Part shown: positions 49,744 to 60,242 of the stretch, piece by piece
Layout of the letters: the number at the start of each line of letters is the position of its first letter
Numbering within the stretch: the stretch's first letter is position 1
NCBI RefSeq assembly: GCF_005502885.1
Contig: NZ_SCMR01000019.1
Span: forward strand, 24,055-88,054
Direction: 5' to 3'
Origin: Microbacterium sp. 2FI
GTDB taxonomy: Bacteria > Actinomycetota > Actinomycetes > Actinomycetales > Microbacteriaceae
Length of the DNA: 64,000 bases
The notes under the pieces: generated by a model
What the model was told of the DNA's origin: nothing
What the model saw: the letters and a program-made list of their open reading frames with translations, nothing else
Database searches by the model: none
Position numbers and translations under genes: made by a program

Positions 49744-51171
49744 ATGCTGAACATGGCCGAGGGTGTCGTGCGTCTCGGTGAGCTCGCCGAGTCTCCCGTC
49801 GTCGCCACGCTCGCCCGAGCCTTCGAGGCCGCCGGACACGATCTGGCGATCGTCGGGGGTCCGGTGCGCGATGCGCTGCTCGGGCGCACGACGAACGATC
49901 TCGACTTCACCACCGACGCGCTCCCCGACGAGATCCTGCGGATCGTGAAGCCCATCAGCACCGCGCAGTGGGACATCGGCCGCGCCTTCGGCACGATCGG
50001 CGCCAAGATCGCCGGCGAGCAGGTCGAGATCACGACGTACCGCGCCGACAGCTACGACGGCGTCACCCGCAAGCCCACGGTCGAGTTCGGCGACACGCTC
50101 GAGGGCGACCTCGTGCGTCGCGACTTCACCGTCAACGCCATGGCGCTGCGGGTTCCCGGCCGAACGCTCATCGATCCGACCGGCGGCGTCGAAGACCTCG
50201 TCGGCCGGCGCCTGCGCACTCCGGCCGATCCGCACGTGAGCTTCGGCGACGACCCGCTGCGGATGCTGCGGGCCGCCCGCTTCGCCGCACAGCTCGGGTT
50301 CGACGTGGACCCCGCGACGGTCGCTGCGATGGCCGAGCTGCGCGCGACGCTCGAGATCGTGAGTCCCGAGCGCATCCAGGGTGAGCTCGTGCGGCTCCTC
50401 CAGACCGACGACCCCGTGCGCGGCATCCGTCTGCTGGTCGACACCTCTCTTATGGAGCTCTTTCTTCCCGAGATCCCGGCCCTGCGCCTCGAGGTCGATG
50501 AGCACCACCATCACAAGGACGTCTACGAGCATTCGCTGACAGTGCTCCGTCAGGCGATCGAGCTCGAGCGGTCGCGGCATCCGGGTTCTGCACCCGATGT
50601 GCCGCTGCGGCTCGCCGCGCTCCTGCACGACATCGGCAAGCCCGCGACCCGCCGGCTCGAACCGGGTGGTGGGGTGACCTTCTACCACCACGACATCAAG
50701 GGTGCGCGGCTCGCGCGCAAGCGCCTGCAGGCGCTGCGCTTCGACTCCGACACGATCGGCGTGGTCACGCGCCTGATCGAGCTGCACCTGCGGTTCTTCG
50801 GGTACGCCGAGGGCGCGTGGACCGACTCGGCCGTGCGGCGCTACGTTCGGGATGCCGAGGCCGAGCTCGAACGCCTGCATATCCTCACCCGCGCCGACGT
50901 CACCACCCGCAACGCGCGCAAGGCCGGACGCCTGGCCCGTGCGTACGACGACATCGAGCGGCGCATCGACGAGCTCGCCGAGCAGGAGCAGCTCGACGCG
51001 CTCCGCCCGGCGCTCGACGGCAACCGGATTCAAGAGGTGCTCGGCATCCGTCCCGGCCGCGAGGTCGGCGAGGCGTATCGCTTCCTCATGGACCTGCGCC
51101 TCGACGAGGGCGTGCTCGACGAAGCGGATGCCGAGGAGCGCCTCCGCGCCTGGTGGGCAGCGCGCGGCTGA
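49744..51171 (+). CDS. CCA tRNA nucleotidyltransferase
   Basis: This 475-residue class II nucleotidyltransferase adds or repairs the CCA end of tRNAs. The nucleotidyltransferase signature GGPVRDALLG starts at residue 38, with the metal-binding Asp pair DLD at 52-54. An HD domain has HHHHKDVYEHSLTV and LLHDIGKP (His295-Asp296). The start is ATG 49744, with a second ATG at 49753. In actinobacteria this gene usually stands next to the DUF6049/murJ genes, often with a NUDIX gene between. Here it is separated from DUF6049 by 30 kb. Confidence 0.94.
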   Translation: MLNMAEGVVRLGELAESPVVATLARAFEAAGHDLAIVGGPVRDALLGRTTNDLDFTTDALPDEILRIVKPISTAQWDIGRAFGTIGAKIAGEQVEITTYRADSYDGVTRKPTVEFGDTLEGDLVRRDFTVNAMALRVPGRTLIDPTGGVEDLVGRRLRTPADPHVSFGDDPLRMLRAARFAAQLGFDVDPATVAAMAELRATLEIVSPERIQGELVRLLQTDDPVRGIRLLVDTSLMELFLPEIPALRLEVDEHHHHKDVYEHSLTVLRQAIELERSRHPGSAPDVPLRLAALLHDIGKPATRRLEPGGGVTFYHHDIKGARLARKRLQALRFDSDTIGVVTRLIELHLRFFGYAEGAWTDSAVRRYVRDAEAELERLHILTRADVTTRNARKAGRLARAYDDIERRIDELAEQEQLDALRPALDGNRIQEVLGIRPGREVGEAYRFLMDLRLDEGVLDEADAEERLRAWWAARG

Positions 51172-51242
51172 GCTGGGCCACCCCTGCCGGCACCCCGCCG
51201 CCTACACTGGATCAACGCTCCACCGACGTCGATCGGAGCCCC

Positions 51243-52595
51243 ATGTCATCGCCGTGGTCGCCGCGGCGCGAGGTGTCGCCCGAGACCTCACGCCTGCTGA
51301 TCGAGCGCGCGCACGAGGAGCTGCTGGCGGGGAACGCCGCCGACGACCGCCTGCGCGATGTGCGGGCGCTCGTGCGCGAATCCTGGGCTCGGTCGCTGCA
51401 GAATCTCGTCGGCGCCGAGTCGCTGCCGCCGCTCGATCTCGACGCCGAGGCGCTCGCCGAGTACCGCCTCGCGCACCCGCTCGCCGGGGTCATCGAGATG
51501 GTGCGGGGGCTGCTGCTGCCGGGCGGCGCCGATGAATCGGGCGTGCTCGTCGCTGTCGGCGACGCCGCCGGGCGTCTGCTGTGGATCGAGGGCGACCGTC
51601 AGGTGCGATCGATCACCGGAGCGATGGGCTTCGTCGAGGGGGCGAACTGGTCGGAGCAGGCTGTCGGCACTTCGGCGCCGGGCACCGCGCTCGCGCTCGA
51701 TCGGTCGGTGCAGATCCGCGGTGCCGAGCATTTCAACCGGCTCGTGCAGCCCTGGTCGTGCACGGCGGCGCCGGTCCACGACCCCGAAACCCGGCGGCTG
51801 CTGGGCGTCATCGACGTCACCGGCGGCACGGACGTCGTAACGCCGCAGGCGCAGCTGCTCGTCGACGCCACTGCTCGGGCCATCGAGGGAGAACTGCTCG
51901 TCGCGCGGCTGCGGGCGCGGTCCGAAGCGGCGACGCGACCGGCTCGTCCTGCCCGCCGGACCGCTCCGAAGGCACAGACCGTGCGCGCCACGCTGCGGGT
52001 ACTCGGCCGCGACCGCGCCCAGCTGGAGGTCGCAGGGGACGACTCCGAGACGATCACCGAGCTCGGGCAGCGGCACGCCGAGCTGCTGCTCATGCTCGCG
52101 ACGCACCGGCAGGGGCTCTCGGCCGAGCGCCTCGGCGAGCTGGTCTACGCCGGTGCCGACGCCGGCCGCTCCCCGGCCGTGACGCTGCGCGCCGAGATGG
52201 TGCGGCTGCGCAAGGTGCTCGAGCGGACCGCGCCGGCTCTCGTCCCCGAGTCGCGGCCGTACCGCCTCGGCATCGACCTCGAGACCGACGCTCAGCAGGT
52301 GCTGTCGCTCCTCGACCGCGGCGCGCACCGCGTCGCGCTCGCCGCCTACCGCGGCGATGTGCTGCCTGATTCGACCGCTCCCGGCGTCGAAGAGCTCCGA
52401 GACACCGTGCGCACGATGCTCCGCGAAGCGATGCTCGCCGAGGCATCCGTCGACGTCCTCCTCGCCTACGCCGACACCGCCGCGGGCGCCCAGGACGACG
52501 AGGTTCTCCGTCTGTGCCTCAAGATGCTCTCGCCGCGCTCGCCGAAGCGAGCCGGGCTCGTCGCGCGCATCGAACGCCTCGACGCGTCGGCCTGA
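51243..52595 (+). CDS. GAF-domain transcriptional regulator (aldehyde dehydrogenase associated)
   Basis: This 450-residue protein starts at ATG 51243. A helical N-terminal part (VRALVRESWARSLQNL) is followed by a GAF sensor domain at about 85-215 (VAVGDAAGRLLWIEGD, and WSEQAVGTSAPGTAL, then VHDPETRRLLGVIDVT). A basic linker near 240 (RPARPARRTAP) leads to a winged-helix-like and helical C-terminal region with HAELLLMLATHRQGLSAERL. There is no AAA+ sigma54 domain and no Fis-type tail, so it is not an AcoR-type activator. It lies 175 bp upstream of the aldehyde dehydrogenase gene on the same strand, which suggests it controls that gene. Confidence 0.8.
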   Translation: MSSPWSPRREVSPETSRLLIERAHEELLAGNAADDRLRDVRALVRESWARSLQNLVGAESLPPLDLDAEALAEYRLAHPLAGVIEMVRGLLLPGGADESGVLVAVGDAAGRLLWIEGDRQVRSITGAMGFVEGANWSEQAVGTSAPGTALALDRSVQIRGAEHFNRLVQPWSCTAAPVHDPETRRLLGVIDVTGGTDVVTPQAQLLVDATARAIEGELLVARLRARSEAATRPARPARRTAPKAQTVRATLRVLGRDRAQLEVAGDDSETITELGQRHAELLLMLATHRQGLSAERLGELVYAGADAGRSPAVTLRAEMVRLRKVLERTAPALVPESRPYRLGIDLETDAQQVLSLLDRGAHRVALAAYRGDVLPDSTAPGVEELRDTVRTMLREAMLAEASVDVLLAYADTAAGAQDDEVLRLCLKMLSPRSPKRAGLVARIERLDASA

Positions 52596-52770
52596 TCCCC
52601 ACGAGGGCGCCGGCTCTCGGCATCCGCTGCATCGATCGATGGCGCCGTCGCCGCAACCTGCAGCCGACGTGTGACCCGTGCAACGGGATGCAACGTCGCC
52701 GCGCCTAGCGTCGGCAGGGTACCGCGACCCCCGAAGTCGCCATCCCGTCGAAGAAGACCGAGGAGACATC

Positions 52771-54318
<1,548 letters not shown>

Positions 54319-54374
54319 GCCCGCGATCCCACTGCCGTCGGCGCCTCCGGGGGGTCGCGCCGACGGCATCCCCC

Positions 54375-54409
54375 GCCCGGGCCGGAGGTCCCCCAGCCTC
54401 CGCCCGGGC
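54375..54409 (+). terminator. Long GC hairpin between aldehyde dehydrogenase and DUF779 genes
   Basis: GCCCGGG (54375-54381) pairs with CCCGGGC (54403-54409). The stem continues through C54382-G54402 and GGAGG/CCTCC with one bulged C, giving about 13 bp around an 8-nt loop. It lies 56 bp after the aldehyde dehydrogenase stop and 32 bp before DUF779. It lacks a clear U-run and could be an attenuator or an RNA-stabilising element. Confidence 0.65.
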
Positions 54410-54441
54410 ACCCATGTCCCACCGAGGAAGGCGGCAGATCG

Positions 54442-54870
54442 ATGGATGACACCCAGACGCACGAGCGGGTCGCGGTGACGGATGCTGCGGCATCCCTCCT
54501 GCGCGAGCTCACGCTCCAGCACGGCCCGTTGATGTTCCATCAATCGGGGGGATGCTGCGACGGCAGTGCACCGATGTGTTACCCGGTCGGCATGTTCATC
54601 ACCGGCCCGAGCGACGTGCATCTCGGCGCGCTCGACGTCGGTCTCGCCGACCCGATCGACGTCTTCATCTCGGAGTCGCAGTTCGAGTACTGGAAGTACA
54701 CGCACCTCACGATCGACGTCGTGCCCGGCCGCGGCGCGGGGTTCAGCGTCGAGGGGCCGACGGGCAACCGGTTCATCATCCGCAGTCGCATGCTCGACGA
54801 GCCCGAGCTCATCCACTTCGGCCTCATGCCCGTCAGCGGAAGAACAGCCCCAGCACCCCGGACTGACTGA
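54442..54870 (+). CDS. DUF779 family protein
   Basis: This 142-residue protein starts at ATG 54442. The DUF779 core has FHQSGGCCDGSAPMCYP near residues 33-49 (three Cys residues, possibly metal-binding), FISESQFEYWKYTHLTIDVV near 74-93, and a C-terminal FSVEGPTGNRFIIRSR. DUF779 genes accompany acetaldehyde-type dehydrogenases in many bacteria; the role is unknown. The last 38 bp overlap the convergent membrane-protein gene. Confidence 0.88.
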   Translation: MDDTQTHERVAVTDAAASLLRELTLQHGPLMFHQSGGCCDGSAPMCYPVGMFITGPSDVHLGALDVGLADPIDVFISESQFEYWKYTHLTIDVVPGRGAGFSVEGPTGNRFIIRSRMLDEPELIHFGLMPVSGRTAPAPRTD

Positions 54871-55954
54871 CCAGCCAGAACAGCACCACCGCGCCCATCA
54901 CGACGAACGACACCCACGGGATGCCCTTCTGCAGCCGGCGACCGGGCGGTGCGACCCCCGGCGGCGGGCGCAGCGCGTCGAGCGGCGGAGTGAAGGGCAC
55001 AGCGGATGCCGAAGCCGCGGCATCCGCCCGCAGCCTCTCGTCGCGCCACCGCGCCCACTGCGCGAACTTGTCGAGGAGGGCGCCGACGACCGAGAAGAGC
55101 CATGCCCAGGTCGCCGGGTCGAGGGTCGAGAAGTCGCGCTTGCCGTAAAGGAAGAGCCAGTCGTCGACGATCTCGACGTCGAGGGCGGCGGCGTTGTCGA
55201 TGAAGCGGGCCATGATGTCGGGCGTGAAGAGGTACAGCGCGTCGCGCTCGTAGCCTGTGGGGCAGTACAGCGAGAAGTACTCGTCGAAGTCGCCCTCGAG
55301 TCCGAGGCGCTGGTCCTTGTCGAAGGTGGCCGGCAGGTTCGAGCCGAACAGCGCGTTGTTGCCGTTCGCGTCGAGCACGATGTGCGGCAGCGGCACGTCG
55401 AGCTTGATCGCGACATACCCCCACCGGTGGGTCGTGCGATTCTTGCCCGACCCGGTCGTGTACCGGTAGTTGCCGAACTCGACGAAGCGCGGCCGGTCGC
55501 CGCGCACGAGGTCACTCGCCTGGCGCGCGCTGCCGAGTCCGAAGATCATGCCCGGAAGCCCGGGCTGCCCGAGATGCGGCAGATAGGTCATGCCGTTCGC
55601 CCGTGCGAACCGGTCGAGCCGGTACCAGCGCTCGCGCGTGCCGCTGAAGCCGCGGGTGACGGCGAACACGATGGCCGCGAACGCGACGCCGAGGATGATG
55701 AGCGGCACGAACGACGAGAGCAGCACGAACCCCACGCCGCCCGGCGTGCTCGCCGCGAACGACGCGATGATCGTTCCCAGCATGCTGACGGCCATCGAGC
55801 CGAAGACGACCGCGACGACGACCACCACGATCACGCTCGTCGCGGCTGACGTCCCGCCGAAGGCCGCCGGCACGCGGCCGTCGCGGCGGAGCTCTGCGGT
55901 GAACGCCGAAACGGCGGCGCGATCGATGGGCTCGATGAGCGGTCGGGCGTCCAT
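54833..55954 (-). CDS. Membrane protein resembling DUF3137
   Basis: This 373-residue protein starts at ATG 55952-55954. It has two hydrophobic helices near residues 40-65 (VIVVVVVAVVFGSMAVS) and 75-105 (VLLSSFVPLIILGVAFAAIV). A soluble region follows with KNRTTHRWGYVAIKLDVPLP and DDWLFLYGKRDFSTLDP, ending in a C-terminal helix (VVMGAVVLFWLVSQSGVLG). The soluble part has the look of DUF3137-type proteins of unknown function. It is convergent with DUF779 (38-bp overlap) and divergent from the acyl-CoA dehydrogenase (74-bp gap). Confidence 0.75.
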   Translation of the reverse strand: MDARPLIEPIDRAAVSAFTAELRRDGRVPAAFGGTSAATSVIVVVVVAVVFGSMAVSMLGTIIASFAASTPGGVGFVLLSSFVPLIILGVAFAAIVFAVTRGFSGTRERWYRLDRFARANGMTYLPHLGQPGLPGMIFGLGSARQASDLVRGDRPRFVEFGNYRYTTGSGKNRTTHRWGYVAIKLDVPLPHIVLDANGNNALFGSNLPATFDKDQRLGLEGDFDEYFSLYCPTGYERDALYLFTPDIMARFIDNAAALDVEIVDDWLFLYGKRDFSTLDPATWAWLFSVVGALLDKFAQWARWRDERLRADAAASASAVPFTPPLDALRPPPGVAPPGRRLQKGIPWVSFVVMGAVVLFWLVSQSGVLGLFFR

Positions 55955-56028
55955 GCGCCCACGCTACCGGCGCGGCCGGGCGCTTCGTCGGGCAAGATCG
56001 TTGCAGACGTACGGCGAGGAGGCCGCGA

Positions 56029-57234
56029 ATGCACCCCAGGAACCCCGACGACCTCGAGGCGCTGCGCGCGGCATCCGATGTCCTCGATCTCGACGCGCAG
56101 CTCACCCCTGACGAGATCGCCGTGCGCGACCGCGTGCGCGCATTCGTCGACGCCGAGATCCGCCCGCACATCGCCGACTGGTTCGATCGCGGGCACTTCC
56201 CCGCCGAGCTCGCGCCGGCGTTCGGCCGCCTCGGTGTGCTCGGGATGAACCTCGACGGCTACGGCTGCCCCGGTCGCAGCGCCGTCGAGTACGGTCTCGC
56301 CGCGCTCGAGCTCGAGGCGGGCGACTCGGGCATCCGCACGTTCGTTTCGGTGCAGGGGTCGCTCGCGATGGGGTCGATCCACCGGTGGGGCAGCGAGGAG
56401 CAGAAGAGCGAGTGGCTGCCGCGCATGGCTTCGGGCGACGTGATCGGCAGCTTCGGCCTGACCGAGCCGACAGCCGGCTCCGACCCCTCGAGCATGAAGA
56501 CGTTCGCGCGCCGCGACCGCGACGGTGACGGCGCCGACTGGATCCTCACCGGAGCAAAGCGCTGGATCGGCCTCGCCTCGATCGCCCAGCTCACGGTCGT
56601 GTGGGCCCAGACCGACGACGGCGTGCGCGGCTTCATCGTGCCGACCGATGCGCCCGGGTTCGAGGCGGTCGTCCTCGAGCCGAAGGGGTCGATGCGGGCG
56701 TCGGTGCAGTGCGAGCTGCACTTCGACGACGTTCGGCTGCCGGCATCCGCCGTCCTTCCGGGTGCGCGCGGACTGCGCGGACCCTTCTCGGCGCTCAACG
56801 AGGCCCGCTACGGCATCGTGTGGGGGGCCCTCGGCGCCGGACGGGACAGCTACGAGGCGGCTCTCCGCCATGCACTCCGGCGCGAGCAGTTCGGGACGCC
56901 CATCGCCGCGTTCCAGCTCACGCAGCAGAAGCTCGTGAACATGGTCGTCGAGCTCCAGAAGGGCGCGCTGCTCGCGCTCCACATCGGACGCGCGAAGGAT
57001 GCCGGCACTCTCCGCCCCGAGCAGATCTCGCTCGGCAAGCTCAACAACGTCCGCGAGGCGATCGCGATCGCGCGCGAGGCGCGGACGATCCTCGGCGGCG
57101 AGGGAGTGCTGCTGGAGAACTCCCCGATCCGCCACGCGGCGAACCTCGAGTCCGTGCGCACGTACGAGGGCACCGACGAGGTGCACACCCTCATCCTCGG
57201 ACAGCACCTCACCGGCATCGGCGCGTTCCGGTGA
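56029..57234 (+). CDS. Acyl-CoA dehydrogenase, glutaryl-CoA dehydrogenase-like
   Basis: This 401-residue flavoenzyme starts at ATG 56029. Family motifs include GSFGLTEPTAGSDPSSM, the FAD/ETF-region arginines, REQFGTPIAAFQLTQQKL and the catalytic base Glu380 in RTYEGTDEVHTLILG. This arrangement, with Glu in the C-terminal helix, fits the glutaryl-CoA dehydrogenase subgroup, which oxidises and decarboxylates glutaryl-CoA to crotonyl-CoA. The stop overlaps the next gene's start by 3 bp, so the two form an operon. The substrate is inferred. Confidence 0.88.
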   Translation: MHPRNPDDLEALRAASDVLDLDAQLTPDEIAVRDRVRAFVDAEIRPHIADWFDRGHFPAELAPAFGRLGVLGMNLDGYGCPGRSAVEYGLAALELEAGDSGIRTFVSVQGSLAMGSIHRWGSEEQKSEWLPRMASGDVIGSFGLTEPTAGSDPSSMKTFARRDRDGDGADWILTGAKRWIGLASIAQLTVVWAQTDDGVRGFIVPTDAPGFEAVVLEPKGSMRASVQCELHFDDVRLPASAVLPGARGLRGPFSALNEARYGIVWGALGAGRDSYEAALRHALRREQFGTPIAAFQLTQQKLVNMVVELQKGALLALHIGRAKDAGTLRPEQISLGKLNNVREAIAIAREARTILGGEGVLLENSPIRHAANLESVRTYEGTDEVHTLILGQHLTGIGAFR

Positions 57235-58397
57235 CGCACGGCCCGGTCGCTGAGCGAGCCGAAGGCGAGACGAAGCGCGGCCCCCTCGCCGGCCTCGTCA
57301 TCGCCGATTTCACCCGCGTGCTCGCGGGGCCGTACGCCACGATGCTGCTGGCCGATCTCGGGGCGACGGTCGTCAAGGTGGAGGGCCCGGCGGGTGATGA
57401 GACCCGACAGTGGATGCCGCCCGCCCGCGACGGCGAGGCGACCTACCATCTGTCGGTGAATCGCGGCAAGCGAGCGGTGACCCTCGACTTCGCCGATGCC
57501 GGCGACCTCGCCACCGCCCACGCGCTCGCCGCACGCGCCGACGTCGTGATCGAGAACTTCAAGCCCGGCGGGCTCGACCGCTTCGGGCTCGGGTACGACG
57601 CCGTGCGCGAGACCAATCCGGGCGTGATCTACGCCTCGATCACGGGATTCGGCCCCGATTCGGCACTCCCCGGCTACGACGTGCTCGCGCAGGCGCTCTC
57701 GGGCCTCATGAGCGTGACCGGGTCTGCCGACGGAGGGCCCACCAAGGCCGGCGTCGCGATCGTCGACGTCGTCACGGGCCTGCACGCGACTGTCGGCGTC
57801 CTCGCCGCGCTGCGCCATCGCGACGCCACGGGCGAGGGCCAGCGCGTCGAGGTGAACCTGCTGTCGTCGGCGCTGTCGGCGCTCGTCAACCAGTCCGGAG
57901 CGTTCGCGCTCGCAGGCGTCGTGCCTCAGCGCCTCGGCAACGACCACCCCAGCATCTACCCGTACGGACCCTTCCCCACCGCGGACGGTTCGCTCGTGAT
58001 CGCGGTCGGCAACGACGGCCAGTTCGCGCGGCTGTGCGGCGCCCTCGGTCTCGACGCGCGCGCCGCAGACCCGCGTTTCGCCTCGGCACCCGCGCGCTCC
58101 GCGAACCGGGGCGACCTGCGGCCCCTGCTCGAGACCGCGCTCCAGCGCAAGCCCGCGCGCGACTGGTACGACGTGCTCTCGTCGGCGGGCGTGCCGTGCG
58201 CGCCGATCCTCGACATCGGCGAGGCCTTCGCGTGGGCAGGCGATCTCGGCCTCGACCCCGTGGCCGAGGCGGGAAGCGATCGGATGCCGGGGGTGCGGCA
58301 TCCGATCGCGTTGTCGAAGACGCCCCCGTCGTACCCGCTCGCGCCTCCCGCGCCCGACGCCGATCGCGAGTGGCTGCGCGCTTTCCTCGCCGACTGA
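57231..58397 (+). CDS. CaiB/BaiF family CoA-transferase (class III)
   Basis: This 388-residue enzyme starts at GTG 57231 (overlapping the dehydrogenase stop). The family opening PLAGLVIADFTRVLAGPYAT begins at about residue 18, and the catalytic Asp150 is in GYDVLAQALSGLM. A conserved VNRGKRAVTLDF segment and the C-terminal VRHPIALSKTPPSYP are present. It transfers CoA between acids and acyl-CoAs. Coupled to a glutaryl-CoA dehydrogenase-like gene it may activate glutarate, as SUGCT does. Residues 4-17 look encoded by an intergenic-type repeat, so the true N-terminus may be shorter. Confidence 0.88.
   Translation: MTHGPVAERAEGETKRGPLAGLVIADFTRVLAGPYATMLLADLGATVVKVEGPAGDETRQWMPPARDGEATYHLSVNRGKRAVTLDFADAGDLATAHALAARADVVIENFKPGGLDRFGLGYDAVRETNPGVIYASITGFGPDSALPGYDVLAQALSGLMSVTGSADGGPTKAGVAIVDVVTGLHATVGVLAALRHRDATGEGQRVEVNLLSSALSALVNQSGAFALAGVVPQRLGNDHPSIYPYGPFPTADGSLVIAVGNDGQFARLCGALGLDARAADPRFASAPARSANRGDLRPLLETALQRKPARDWYDVLSSAGVPCAPILDIGEAFAWAGDLGLDPVAEAGSDRMPGVRHPIALSKTPPSYPLAPPAPDADREWLRAFLAD
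57243..57278 (+). repeat. Copy of an intergenic-type repeat inside the CoA-transferase 5' end
   Basis: The sequence GGTCGCTGAGCGAGCCGAAG and the following GCGAGACGAAGCGC read like the dispersed GAGCGAAGCGAGACGAA repeat common in GC-rich actinobacteria. Here it is translated as VAERAEGETKR near the N-terminus. The identification is from memory. Confidence 0.5.
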
Positions 58398-58556
58398 GGG
58401 CCCGCGCCGCATCCGATTCGGCCCCCGACCAGGCATCCGCTAGACTATGAAGGTTGTCCGGCTGCGCCCCTGTGCGCGGAAGCCCGGACACGTGCACACA
58501 CCCTCCTGCTGCAGAGAGATGCTCTGCAGCCGTTCTAGTCCGAAGGAGGTGGGTTA
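58398..58556 (+). promoter_or_regulatory. Structured leader of the rpsF operon
   Basis: A possible -10 (TAGACT) lies at 58441-58446. It is followed by two stem-loops. The first pairs TGTCCGG (58455-58461) with CCGGACA (58484-58490), with an inner GCGC/GCGC stem (58464-58467 / 58474-58477). The second pairs CTGCAGAG (58509-58516) with CTCTGCAG (58522-58529). A strong AAGGAGGT (58543-58550) precedes the rpsF GTG. Many bacteria control this operon through an S6:S18-binding leader, so this is a candidate. Confidence 0.5.
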
Positions 58557-58925
58557 GTGACGCACCAGTACGAACTCATGGTCATCCTGAGCCCCGAGAT
58601 CGACGAGCGCCAGGTTGCCCCCAACCTCGACAAGTTCCTCAAGGTCATCACGAACGATGGTGGCTCGATCGAGAACGTCGACATCTGGGGCAAGCGTCGT
58701 CTTGCTTACGAGATCCAGAAGAAGACCGAGGGCATCTACGCCGTCGTCAACTTCACGGCCACGAGCGACACCACCAAGGAACTCGACCGTCAGCTGAACC
58801 TCAGCGACATCGTCTTCCGCACCAAGGTGCTGCGCGCCGAAGAGGCCATCGCCCAGGTCGCCGCCGAGGCGAAGCGCTCGGAAGAGAAGGCTGCTCGCAA
58901 GTCCGCCAAGGCTGCGAAGGCTTGA
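58557..58925 (+). CDS. rpsF: 30S ribosomal protein S6
   Basis: This 122-residue protein starts at GTG 58557, 6 nt after AAGGAGGT. It opens [20 protein letters not shown] and carries the family [20 protein letters not shown] segment. The C-terminal tail is Lys/Ala-rich and actinobacterial. It forms the S6:S18 heterodimer with the product of rpsR. It is first in the operon rpsF-ssb-rpsR-rplI, with ssb starting 4 bp later. Confidence 0.97.
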   Translation: MTHQYELMVILSPEIDERQVAPNLDKFLKVITNDGGSIENVDIWGKRRLAYEIQKKTEGIYAVVNFTATSDTTKELDRQLNLSDIVFRTKVLRAEEAIAQVAAEAKRSEEKAARKSAKAAKA

Positions 58926-58929
58926 TCTG

Positions 58930-59448
58930 ATGGCCGGCGAGACGATCATCACCGTCGTGGGAAACCTCACGGCTGATCCCGAGCTGCGCTACACGCAGAA
59001 CGGACTCCCCGTCGCGAACTTCACGATCGCGTCGACCCCTCGCACCTTCGATCGTCAGGCGAACGAGTGGAAGGACGGCGAAGCGCTGTTCCTCCGCGCG
59101 AGCGTCTGGCGCGAATTCGCCGAGCACGTGGCCGGCTCGCTGACGAAGGGCTCCCGCGTCATCGCGACCGGTCGCCTCAAGCAGCGCAGCTACCAGGACC
59201 GCGAGGGGCAGAACCGCACCTCGATCGAGCTCGAGGTCGATGAGATCGGCCCGTCGCTGCGCTACGCGACCGCACAGGTCACGCGCGCTGCCGGCGGCGG
59301 CGGTCAGGGCCGTCAGCAGTCGCAGGTCGCTGACGAGCCGTGGTCGACCCCCGGCTCGGCAGGCGCGAGCGCTGGCGGCGCCGGCGCAACCGGCGGTGCA
59401 GACGCGTGGAGCGCCCCCGGCGCTTACGGCGACGACACCCCGTTCTGA
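58930..59448 (+). CDS. ssb: Single-stranded DNA-binding protein
   Basis: This 172-residue SSB has an OB fold at about 1-110 ([20 protein letters not shown]), a Gly/Ala-rich disordered linker and the conserved acidic tip DDTPF that recruits partner proteins. The start is ATG 58930. It coats single-stranded DNA during replication and repair, and the location inside the ribosomal operon is the usual one. Confidence 0.96.
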   Translation: MAGETIITVVGNLTADPELRYTQNGLPVANFTIASTPRTFDRQANEWKDGEALFLRASVWREFAEHVAGSLTKGSRVIATGRLKQRSYQDREGQNRTSIELEVDEIGPSLRYATAQVTRAAGGGGQGRQQSQVADEPWSTPGSAGASAGGAGATGGADAWSAPGAYGDDTPF

Positions 59449-59510
59449 TTCAGATCCAGATTCCGGATGCCGATACCTCTGCATCCGATCACCACACGTA
59501 AGGAACACCC

Positions 59511-59765
59511 ATGGCTGGAAAGGCAAGCGGCGACCGCCGCAAGCCGCGGAAGGGCGCGAAGAACGCGGCCCCCGCGAAGGCGATCCGTGTCGGCGTCATC
59601 GACTACAAGGACGTCGCCACTCTTCGCAAGTTCATCTCGGAGCGCGGGAAGATCCGCGCCCGTCGTATCACCGGTGTCTCGGTGCAGGAGCAGCGTCTGA
59701 TCGCCAAGGCGATCAAGAACGCGCGCGAAATGGCGCTCCTGCCCTACGCCGGCGCTGGCCGCTAA
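59511..59765 (+). CDS. rpsR: 30S ribosomal protein S18
   Basis: This 84-residue basic protein starts at ATG 59511. The core [20 protein letters not shown] and [20 protein letters not shown] are diagnostic of S18. The N-terminal zinc-type Cys residues are absent (no Cys at all), so this is the Cys-minus form. It partners S6 on the 30S platform. Confidence 0.96.
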   Translation: MAGKASGDRRKPRKGAKNAAPAKAIRVGVIDYKDVATLRKFISERGKIRARRITGVSVQEQRLIAKAIKNAREMALLPYAGAGR

Positions 59766-59775
59766 GGAGCACCCG

Positions 59776-60228
59776 ATGGCAAAGCTGATTCTCACGAACG
59801 AGGTCGCCGGGCTCGGAAGCGCCGGTGACGTCATCGAGGTCAAGAACGGGTACGCCCGCAACTACCTCATCCCCCAGGGCTTCGCTGTGGCCTGGACCCG
59901 CGGTGGCGAGAAGCAGGTGGCGTCGATCCGCGCCGCTCGCGAGTCGCGCGCGATCCACGACCACGAAGAGGCTGTGGCGCTGAAGGACTCGCTCGAGTCG
60001 AACAAGGTGCGTCTCGCCGTCAAGGCGGGCGCCGAAGGTCGCCTCTTCGGCTCGGTCAAGACCGCCGACGTGGCAGACGCCGTCAAGGCCGCGGGCCTCG
60101 GCGATCTCGACAAGCGCAAGATCCACATCACGTCGCCGATCAAGTCGGTCGGCGAGCACGAGGCCACGATCCGTCTCCGCGACGATCTGACCGCCGTGAT
60201 CACCCTTCAGGTGGTCGCCGCCAAGTAA
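59776..60228 (+). CDS. rplI: 50S ribosomal protein L9
   Basis: This 150-residue protein starts at ATG 59776 with AAGGAG 7 nt upstream. The N-terminal domain opens [20 protein letters not shown] and [16 protein letters not shown] helix links to the C-terminal domain ([17 protein letters not shown]). It is last in the operon. The dnaB helicase gene that often follows rplI is not in the window. Confidence 0.97.
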   Translation: MAKLILTNEVAGLGSAGDVIEVKNGYARNYLIPQGFAVAWTRGGEKQVASIRAARESRAIHDHEEAVALKDSLESNKVRLAVKAGAEGRLFGSVKTADVADAVKAAGLGDLDKRKIHITSPIKSVGEHEATIRLRDDLTAVITLQVVAAK

Positions 60229-60242
60229 GGCGGTGCGACACC

